Shown piece by piece: positions 1 through 4,993 of a stretch of DNA of 5,923 bases. The position numbers and the translations under genes are program-made. Origin of the DNA: Rhodospirillales bacterium Alpha_05. GTDB lineage: Bacteria > Pseudomonadota > Alphaproteobacteria > Rhodospirillales > Rhodospirillaceae. The first letter of the stretch is position 1, and every line of letters starts with the position of its first letter. Location of the stretch: positions 1-5,923 of the forward strand of contig LUYR01000276.1 of NCBI GenBank assembly GCA_001603335.1, given 5' to 3'. The notes under the pieces are model-generated. The model did no database searches. It was not told the DNA's origin and saw nothing but the letters and a program-made list of their open reading frames with translations.

Positions 1-13
1 GGGGCCCCGCCTC

Positions 14-421
14 GTGCCCGGCCTGCCGCTGCTGCTCGTCGTCGCCGCCGTGCTGGTGGACGCGGACAATCGCGTCCTCCTCGCGCAGCGACCGCAAGGC
101 AAGTCGATGGCCGGCCTCTGGGAATTCCCCGGCGGCAAGGTCGGCGACGGCGAGCCGCCCGAACTCGCGCTGATCCGCGAACTCAAGGAAGAGCTCGGCA
201 TCGACACCCGGCCCGCCTGCCTGCTGCCGCTCAGCTTCGCCTCGCACGCCTACAAGACCTTCCACCTCTTGATGCCCACCTTCCTCATCCGCACCTGGGA
301 CGGCTTCCCGCGCGGGCTCGAAGGCCAGGGCCTCGCCTGGGTCAAGCCCAGCCGTCTCGGCGACTACCCCATGCCCCCCGCCGACCTGCCGCTGATCGCG
401 GCGATCCGCGACGCACTTTAA
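14..421 (+). CDS. mutT: MutT-type Nudix hydrolase (8-oxo-dGTP diphosphatase)
   Basis: This gene probably hydrolyses oxidised dGTP (8-oxo-dGTP) to the monophosphate and pyrophosphate, cleaning the cytoplasmic nucleotide pool and preventing A:T to C:G transversions. A complete Nudix box is visible at residues 41-63 and fits GX5EX7REUXEEXGU: G41, E47, R55-E56, E59-E60 and G62. It is preceded by LAQRPQGK and LWEFPGG, typical of MutT. The length of 135 residues is close to the usual 129-135. The GTG at 14 is plausible because MutT proteins usually begin a few residues before the first beta strand (LLLVVAAVLVD). However, the frame stays open to base 1 and no clear ribosome binding site is visible, so the true start may lie outside the window. 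The TAA stop shares its last base with the AGGAG of the next gene, indicating an operon. Other Nudix substrates cannot be excluded from sequence alone. Confidence 0.88.
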   Translation: MPGLPLLLVVAAVLVDADNRVLLAQRPQGKSMAGLWEFPGGKVGDGEPPELALIRELKEELGIDTRPACLLPLSFASHAYKTFHLLMPTFLIRTWDGFPRGLEGQGLAWVKPSRLGDYPMPPADLPLIAAIRDAL

Positions 422-433
422 GGAGAAAACCCC

Positions 434-1198
434 GTGTCCGCCCCCGCCCAACCCACCGCCTGCGTCATCATCATCGGCAACGAAATCCTCTCCGGGCGGA
501 CCAAGGACGAAAACCTCCCCTACCTCGCCAAGCGCCTCGGCCAGCTCGGCATCCCGGTCAAGGAGGCCCTGGTGATCCCCGACGTCGAAACCCGGATCAT
601 CGACGCGGTCAACGACGCCCGCTCCCGCTTCACCTACGTCTTCACCACCGGCGGCATCGGCCCAACCCACGACGACATCACCGCCGCGTCGGTCGCCACC
701 GCCTTCGGCCTCAACGTCGAGGTCCACCCCGAAGCCAAGCGCATCCTCGAACACTACTACGGCGAAACCGCCAACCCGGCGCGCATGCGCATGGCGATGG
801 TGCCCCACGGCGCCGAACTCATCGCCAACCCGGTGAGCGCCGCCCCCGGCTTCCGCCTCGGCAACGTCCACGTCCTCGCGGGCGTGCCGCGCATCATGCA
901 GGCGATGTTCGAAGGCCTCGCCCATACCTTGAGCGGCGGCGATCCGGTCCTCTCCCGCGCGGTCTCGGCGGAAGCCCGCGAAGGCGACATCGCCGAAGCC
1001 CTCGAAGCGATCCAGGCCGAACACCCCAACGTCGATATCGGCAGCTACCCCTTCGGCCTCGGCGAACGCATCGGCGTCTGCATCGTCGGCCGCTCCACCA
1101 ACCGCGCCGACCTCGATACCGCGATGGACAAAGTCTCCCGCATCTTCCAAGCCCTCGGCCTCGACCCGAGCGAGTCCGACCCCGCCGCGACGAACTGA
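434..1198 (+). CDS. CinA-like / MoaB-fold molybdopterin-binding domain protein
   Basis: This 254-residue protein has the MoCF_biosynth (MoaB/MogA-like) fold found at the N-terminus of CinA (competence/damage-inducible protein A). Visible motifs are GNEILSG at residues 15-21, the loop GGIGPTHDDIT at 73-83, and APGF with LAGVP at 137-152. The family is named for molybdopterin binding, but stand-alone members of this length have no firmly established reaction. The C-terminal nicotinamide-nucleotide deamidase domain of full CinA is absent; the protein ends after an alpha/beta extension. The GTG start at 434 is supported by AGGAGA at 421-426, seven bases upstream. The gene follows mutT by 12 bases and is probably translated from the same message. 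A two-hairpin repeat begins 16 bases after its stop and could form the 3' end of the transcript. The fold is certain; the substrate is unknown. Confidence 0.87.
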   Translation: MSAPAQPTACVIIIGNEILSGRTKDENLPYLAKRLGQLGIPVKEALVIPDVETRIIDAVNDARSRFTYVFTTGGIGPTHDDITAASVATAFGLNVEVHPEAKRILEHYYGETANPARMRMAMVPHGAELIANPVSAAPGFRLGNVHVLAGVPRIMQAMFEGLAHTLSGGDPVLSRAVSAEAREGDIAEALEAIQAEHPNVDIGSYPFGLGERIGVCIVGRSTNRADLDTAMDKVSRIFQALGLDPSESDPAATN

Positions 1199-1214
1199 GC
1201 GGCTAAAAAGTAAG

Positions 1215-1280
1215 AAGGCTTAAGAGGAAACCTCGCGGGCTCTGCCCGCACCCGCGAAGGGGCTCGCCCCTTCGATCCCA
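1215..1280 (+). repeat. Two-hairpin palindromic repeat, left copy
   Basis: This interspersed repeat begins with AAGGCTTAAGAGG (1215-1227), then has two hairpins. Stem 1 is GCGGGC/GCCCGC (1235-1240 with 1244-1249, loop TCT). Stem 2 is CGAAGGGG/CCCCTTCG (1255-1262 with 1267-1274, loop CTCG). The stems are separated by ACCCG, and ATCCCA closes the unit at 1275-1280. A second copy lies inverted at 1952-2017. It starts 16 bases after the stop of the CinA-like gene and ends just before the ribosome binding site of the AT-rich gene. GC-rich double-hairpin intergenic repeats are common in alphaproteobacteria. No T-run follows, so a role as an intrinsic terminator is uncertain. Confidence 0.8.
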
Positions 1281-1296
1281 CGAGGAGGAGGACGCG

Positions 1297-1911
1297 ATGG
1301 CCTGGCTCGAAATCGCGAAAGATATCGCCGTCTGCCTCGCTGCAACAATTGGAGCTGTTGCCGCCATACTTGGACTCAACACTTGGAAAAGACAGAACAA
1401 AGGCCAACTCAACCAAGACCTATCCAGAAGGATTCTCGTAGGCTTGTTCAAGTATCGAGATTCTGTGTATGGGGTTCGGTACCCGGCCATGTGGTCGCAT
1501 GAAATGCCAATCCCGCCAGATGATGAGTCGAAATCCATGAACCCTGACCAAATTCGGTTTTATGGAGTCGCAAAGGCGTACCAAGGCCGGTGGGATAAGG
1601 TTTCCGCGCAACGCGCCTCCCTTTATGCAGACCTGATTGAAGCCGAAGCAATTTGGGGGGAGAGGCTGAGGGAACTATTTAAGGTCTTATTTTCACTCGA
1701 ACATGAACTTTTCATGAGCATAAAAATTTACCTAGAAACAACCAATCCTGACACACCAGAATTGAGAAGAAGCGCTCTAACGGAAATTATCCGGTCCCAC
1801 CGGGATATTATGTATGACGGCCTCAGCGATAACGGAGACGACTACAAAAATGATTTCACGAATGGCGTAAGGGAAATTGAGAAATATCTAAAACCAAAAT
1901 TTATATTCTAA
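1297..1911 (+). CDS. AT-rich membrane-anchored hypothetical protein
   Basis: I do not recognise a named family for this 204-residue protein and assign no function. Residues 9-27 form one hydrophobic segment (DIAVCLAATIGAVAAILGL), followed by a basic stretch TWKRQ at 29-33. By the positive-inside rule this suggests an N-terminal anchor with the rest in the cytoplasm. The remainder looks mainly helical and charged, with RYPAMW at 61-66, a long amphipathic stretch at 86-147 and an acidic, lysine-rich C-terminus. The ATG at 1297 is well supported by AGGAGGAGG at 1283-1291, five bases upstream. Base composition is sharply different from the neighbours: the lines 1681-1740 and 1861-1920 contain only 18 and 16 G/C bases in 60. 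Codons such as TTA, ATA and AGA, rare in the neighbouring genes, occur here. This suggests horizontal acquisition. It lies between two inverted repeats and faces the ACT-domain gene convergently. Confidence 0.8.
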   Translation: MAWLEIAKDIAVCLAATIGAVAAILGLNTWKRQNKGQLNQDLSRRILVGLFKYRDSVYGVRYPAMWSHEMPIPPDDESKSMNPDQIRFYGVAKAYQGRWDKVSAQRASLYADLIEAEAIWGERLRELFKVLFSLEHELFMSIKIYLETTNPDTPELRRSALTEIIRSHRDIMYDGLSDNGDDYKNDFTNGVREIEKYLKPKFIF

Positions 1912-1951
1912 TCGAAATAGCATTCCCCCAGAACGTCTAACAGCAAACTTA

Positions 1952-2017
1952 TGGGATGCAAGGGACCGAGTCCCTTGCCGGGTCTGGGCGGAGCCCAGCC
2001 TTAACCTCTTAAGCCTT
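1952..2017 (-). repeat. Two-hairpin palindromic repeat, right copy (inverted)
   Basis: Read on the minus strand, this is the second copy of the repeat at 1215-1280. It has the identical 13-base AAGGCTTAAGAGG (2017 to 2005), then stem 1 CTGGGC/GCCCAG (1998-1993 with 1989-1984, loop TCC). Next come ACCCG (1983-1979) and stem 2 GCAAGGGAC/GTCCCTTGC (1978-1970 with 1966-1958, loop TCG). ATCCCA closes it at 1957-1952. The stems differ from the left copy by pair-preserving substitutions, so the folded shape rather than the sequence is maintained. It begins six bases after the stop of the ACT-domain gene. It also lies about 40 bases past the stop of the AT-rich gene, so it could shape the 3' ends of both transcripts, though no T-run is present. 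Confidence 0.8.
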
Positions 2018-2023
2018 ACCCCT

Positions 2024-2407
2024 TCAAACCAGCGTATGCCCCGCCGCGGCGAGCAAGTGTTCGGCGCGGGCGATGTCCGCTTCCTGGAGCAGGAGGTGGT
2101 CGGTGTCGAAGGTGGAGACGACGAAGACGCCGATGCCGTTGCGGGAGAGGGGTTCGATGACCGCGAGGAGGATTCCGGCCTGGTCGAAGGCGAACGGACC
2201 TTGGAACTTGAGGCAGCGCCAGCCGGTGTCGCGGCGGACGTCTTCCGGGATGCGCGCGGCAAGGCAGACGATCGAGAGTTCGTCGTCGGAGCGGGTGATG
2301 CTGACGTAACCGGGGCCATCGGCCCAGGCGGGGATCGGCGTATCGGGCGCGAGGCGCGCGATGCCGTAGACGCCGTCGAGGCGCTTGAGTGCGATGTGTT
2401 TTTCCAT
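2024..2407 (-). CDS. ACT-domain amino-acid-binding-type protein (COG3603-like)
   Basis: This 127-residue cytoplasmic protein resembles the small stand-alone ACT-domain proteins of the COG3603/ACT_7 group, relatives of the CASTOR-type amino-acid sensors. The N-terminal half (residues 1-60) has the strand pattern YVSITRSDDELSIVC, followed by WRCLKFQGPFAFDQAGILLAVIEPLSRNGIGVFVVSTFDTDHLLL, shown here in short as WRCLKFQGPF at 63-72, then the ACT core GILLAVIEPL (78-87) and FVVSTFDTDHLLL (95-107). ACT folds usually bind amino acids or other small ligands; the ligand here is unknown. I start it at the ATG at 2407 because homologues begin near this point and a GAGG lies about six bases upstream. A longer reading of the same frame runs through the divergent acetyltransferase gene and is not credible. 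A two-hairpin repeat follows its stop directly. Confidence 0.82.
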   Translation of the reverse strand: MEKHIALKRLDGVYGIARLAPDTPIPAWADGPGYVSITRSDDELSIVCLAARIPEDVRRDTGWRCLKFQGPFAFDQAGILLAVIEPLSRNGIGVFVVSTFDTDHLLLQEADIARAEHLLAAAGHTLV

Positions 2408-2479
2408 TGCCTCAGCAAAACGCCAAATCGCGGCGGTTGCAAGCGCCGACCAGAACTTTCGGACGGCGCACCGGGCCGG

Positions 2480-2485
2480 TATAGT
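2480..2485 (+). promoter_or_regulatory. Candidate -10 box for the acetyltransferase gene
   Basis: TATAGT lies in the 111-base divergent intergenic region and matches the sigma-70 -10 consensus at five of six positions. A start of transcription near 2492 would give a leader of about 27 bases, ending in the AGGAGG at 2508-2513. The hexamer 17 bases upstream (2457-2462, TTTCGG) is a poor -35, so this is a weak prediction that might need an activator. Confidence 0.3.
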
Positions 2486-2518
2486 GGGCGATCGGACCCT
2501 GGAAAGCAGGAGGCGAAC

Positions 2519-3139
2519 GTGGCTGAGAGACCAGCGAACCCCAGCGAGAAAGACAAGATGCTGGCGGGCGAGCTTTACATGGCGAGCGATCCGGAGCTGA
2601 AGGCCGGGCACCTGCATGCACAGGCGGTGCTTGCGCGGTTCAACGCGACGGCGGCGACCGAGAGCGCCCTGCGGCGGGAGATCCTCGCGGGTCTGTTCGC
2701 GCATCTCGGCGCGGACGTGGTGGTCAAGCCGACGTTTCGCTGCGACTACGGCTACAACATCTCGATCGGCGCGCGCAGCTTCCTCAATTTCGACGCGGTG
2801 CTGCTCGACTGTAACCGGATCACCATCGGCGAAGAGGTGCAGATCGCGCCCGGCGTCCACATCTACACCGCCACCCACCCCCTCGACGCCGCGACCCGGC
2901 GCTCGGGCGCGGAATTCGCGCTGCCGGTGACGATCGGCGACGGCGTCTGGCTGGGCGGCGGGGTGATCGTCTGCCCCGGCGTGACCATCGGCGAGAACAC
3001 CGTGGTCGGCGCCGGGAGCGTGGTGGCGCGGGATCTGCCCGCGAACTGTCTCGCGGTGGGAAACCCGTGCCGCGTCGTCCGGACCCTCGACCCGCAAGGC
3101 TGCCGGGAAGCGTTGGTTCAGGCGCGGTCGCGCGGGTAG
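2519..3139 (+). CDS. maa: Maltose/galactoside-type O-acetyltransferase (hexapeptide repeat)
   Basis: This 206-residue cytoplasmic enzyme probably transfers acetyl from acetyl-CoA to a sugar or similar hydroxyl group. Residues 10-62 match the Mac (maltose acetyltransferase) N-terminal domain, with KMLAGELYMASDPEL at 13-27. Residues 65-186 form a left-handed beta-helix of hexapeptide repeats, visible as ISIGAR, ITIGEEVQIAPG, VTIGDGVWLGGG and VTIGENTVVGAGSVV. H120 in the TATHPL loop corresponds to the catalytic histidine of the family. The C-terminal VGNPCRVVR (180-188) is the usual coenzyme-A-side ending. The GTG at 2519 is chosen because AGGAGG at 2508-2513 sits five bases upstream and because the Mac domain begins just after. 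An open frame runs further upstream through the opposite-strand ACT gene, but that is a GC-rich shadow. The protein is slightly longer than E. coli Maa (183). The true acceptor may be another sugar or a NodL-like substrate. Confidence 0.88.
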   Translation: MAERPANPSEKDKMLAGELYMASDPELKAGHLHAQAVLARFNATAATESALRREILAGLFAHLGADVVVKPTFRCDYGYNISIGARSFLNFDAVLLDCNRITIGEEVQIAPGVHIYTATHPLDAATRRSGAEFALPVTIGDGVWLGGGVIVCPGVTIGENTVVGAGSVVARDLPANCLAVGNPCRVVRTLDPQGCREALVQARSRG

Positions 3140-3173
3140 ACGGGTTCGCACGCCTGGGATCCGGCGGGAAGGG

Positions 3174-4928
3174 TCAGGCGCTGATCATCACGCGGTTGCG
3201 CCCGGACTGCTTGGCGGAATACATCGCCTGATCCGCTTCGTTGAGCACGCCGTCGAAGCCGATGCTCCGGCCATCCAGTTGGGTCATCCCGATCGAGACG
3301 GTGAGGCGCACCGGCCCGCCCTTCGGCGCGGCGATCTCGGTTTCCGCCACCGCGGCGCAGATCCGGCGCGCGACCTCGGCGGCCTCGGCCTTGCCGGTTT
3401 CGACCAGGGCCACCGCGAATTCCTCGCCGCCGAGCCGACCGAAGATATCGGTACTACGCAGGGTTTCGCCGATCACCCGCGCGACTCCCTGGAGCGCGAC
3501 GTCGCCGGTGCTGTGGCCCCGGGTGTCGTTGATCGTCTTGAAGTGGTCGATATCGATCATCAGGAGGGTGAACGGCCGGTGATAGCGCCGTGCCCGTTCG
3601 AGTTCGCGTTCGGCGAGTTCGACGAAGTGGCGGCGGTTGAACACCCCGGTGAGGTCGTCGGTGCGGGCCTGGGCCTCGATCTGCTCCTTGAGTTTTTGCT
3701 CGAGCACCAGCTTTTCCTGGATCAGCAGGAACCCGAGCATGGACTCTTGCGCGTCGCGCCGCAGCTGGCTGCCGCGCCCGTGCAGCATCACCGCGAACAG
3801 GCCGCCGATCACCAGACCGTCGACGATCAGGAGCTTCAGGCCGTCGAGATTTTCCTTCTTGTCGGTGAGAACGCCGTTGTTGGTGAGCCAGAACATCACG
3901 TTGGTCGCGGCGATCGCGATGAAGAACAGTTGCAGGAGACGGCGGCTCGGCGCCTGCTCCTTGCGCAGGGTGAAGGCGATGACGACGAAGTAGGCCCAGC
4001 TCAGCTTGATCACCAGGGCGTTGATGATGATCGCGGTGTTGCCGTATCCCAGCGCCACTGCCGCAAGCTCCAGCGGGATCGCGCACAGCACCAGGGTGAA
4101 CCCGTGCATCAGCCACCGTGGCGGCGCGTAGGGCTTGAAGAGTTCCCGGCTGAACAGCAGCGGCGTGACCGCGATGCCGAAATAGAGAACGGTGAACGAC
4201 CAATCGACGACGAAGGGCCACGCCGCCGCCGCCGACAGCGGCGCGAGATACCCGGTCGCCGCGATGCCGAACAGGGTGTAGACGGCCTGATGGAGCGCGA
4301 ACAGGGCGAAGATCGGCTGGCGGTCGAGGAGGTAGCCTTGCAACGCCCAGAGCAGCAACGCGCCCATCGCGGTGACGAAGAACACCATCATCAGGTCGCG
4401 GGCGTCGTCCTTGGCTTCGGCCTCCTGCGGCACCAGGGCCTTCAGGTTCATCTGCGAATAGCCGCGGGTCGCGAGGCGCAGGTAATAGGTCGATTCCGGC
4501 GCGGTCGGGGTGACGACGAAGCCGAGCGAGGCGCGTTTGCGATCGCGCTCGGCGTAGGGGTGGCGATTGCCGGTGGCGCGGGTCGACCAGTCCCGCGGGT
4601 CGCCCGGACCGGCTTCGAACAGGCGGATCTCGTTGATGTAGGTGGGCACGATGAACAGCACCACGCTGCCGCCCTCGGCGGGTGCGCGCACCTGGATCCG
4701 CAGCCAGTAGGTGGAGTTGGTGACGCCTCGGAACAGCGTCGCGCCTTCGATCGGCGTGAACGTGCGCTCCGCCGCGTCGGCGATCGAAAGCGCACCCGAC
4801 GGATCGTCGAGGACCGCGCGGGAAACGATCAGGTCCTCGGCGACCGCCGGAGCGGAGAAGACGAGGCCGACAAGCAGCGCCAGGACCCCGAGCAACCGAA
4901 GCCTCGTCGGCGGCGCCTTATGTCCCAT
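3174..4928 (-). CDS. Membrane diguanylate cyclase, 7TMR-DISM with GGDEF domain
   Basis: This 584-residue inner-membrane protein should make cyclic di-GMP from two GTP in response to an external signal. A signal peptide ends near residue 30 (SAPAVAED). Residues 31-165 form a 7TMR-DISMED2-type periplasmic domain with the hallmark TYWLRIQV at 73-80. Seven hydrophobic helices follow at about 178-200, 204-224, 236-258, 275-295, 298-320, 331-349 and 366-384. A helical linker (395-420) leads to the GGDEF domain, with DDLTGVFNRRHF at 424-435, metal-binding D459, NDTRGHSTGD at 467-476 and active-site GGEEF at 500-504. RSTD at 491-494, five residues upstream, is an intact inhibitory I-site. I start it at the ATG at 4928 because it places the signal peptide at the N-terminus; ATG 4943 is a close alternative, while ATG 5036 would overlap the upstream gene. 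The catalytic motifs look active. The ligand is unknown. Confidence 0.9.
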   Translation of the reverse strand: MGHKAPPTRLRLLGVLALLVGLVFSAPAVAEDLIVSRAVLDDPSGALSIADAAERTFTPIEGATLFRGVTNSTYWLRIQVRAPAEGGSVVLFIVPTYINEIRLFEAGPGDPRDWSTRATGNRHPYAERDRKRASLGFVVTPTAPESTYYLRLATRGYSQMNLKALVPQEAEAKDDARDLMMVFFVTAMGALLLWALQGYLLDRQPIFALFALHQAVYTLFGIAATGYLAPLSAAAAWPFVVDWSFTVLYFGIAVTPLLFSRELFKPYAPPRWLMHGFTLVLCAIPLELAAVALGYGNTAIIINALVIKLSWAYFVVIAFTLRKEQAPSRRLLQLFFIAIAATNVMFWLTNNGVLTDKKENLDGLKLLIVDGLVIGGLFAVMLHGRGSQLRRDAQESMLGFLLIQEKLVLEQKLKEQIEAQARTDDLTGVFNRRHFVELAERELERARRYHRPFTLLMIDIDHFKTINDTRGHSTGDVALQGVARVIGETLRSTDIFGRLGGEEFAVALVETGKAEAAEVARRICAAVAETEIAAPKGGPVRLTVSIGMTQLDGRSIGFDGVLNEADQAMYSAKQSGRNRVMISA

Positions 4929-4964
4929 GTCCGCCCCCCGCATCGAAGGTTTGTCGTCTCCGGA

Positions 4965-4993
4965 GGTATAGCCGAAACTACGGTGCGGGTCAC
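4965..4993 (-). promoter_or_regulatory. Candidate promoter for the diguanylate cyclase gene
   Basis: On the minus strand GTGACC (4993-4988) and TATACC (4970-4965) are separated by 17 bases, each matching the sigma-70 consensus at four of six positions. Transcription would begin near 4958, about 30 bases before the ATG at 4928. The -35 box contains the TGA stop (4992-4990) of the upstream YghO-like gene, so the cyclase could be expressed alone as well as by read-through. This rests on sequence match only. Confidence 0.4.

Noticed and set aside
757..1651. Several minus-strand open frames (757-1029, 1045-1416, 1203-1538, 1420-1611 and 1448-1651) opposite the CinA-like and AT-rich genes.
   Set aside because: None has a convincing ribosome binding site or a conserved motif, and they overlap well-supported genes on the other strand.
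1215..2017. An insertion sequence or MITE bounded by the 13-base inverted ends.
   Set aside because: There is no transposase, no target-site duplication and no known IS end. Each copy is a complete repeat placed after a gene stop, which fits two separate interspersed repeats at least as well.
2036..2518. Upstream extension of the acetyltransferase frame across the ACT-domain gene.
   Set aside because: A strong ribosome binding site precedes the GTG at 2519, the conserved Mac domain starts there, and the extension lies antisense to a credible gene.
2408..3151. Upstream extension of the ACT-domain frame through the acetyltransferase gene.
   Set aside because: The extra residues are arginine-rich and unconserved in appearance. 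The ATG at 2407 fits the family's usual length.
3151..3180. Inverted repeat CGCCTG/CAGGCG between the convergent acetyltransferase and cyclase genes, considered as a bidirectional terminator.
   Set aside because: The six-base stem has an 18-base loop and no T-run, and its right arm includes the cyclase stop codon. It could be chance in GC-rich DNA.
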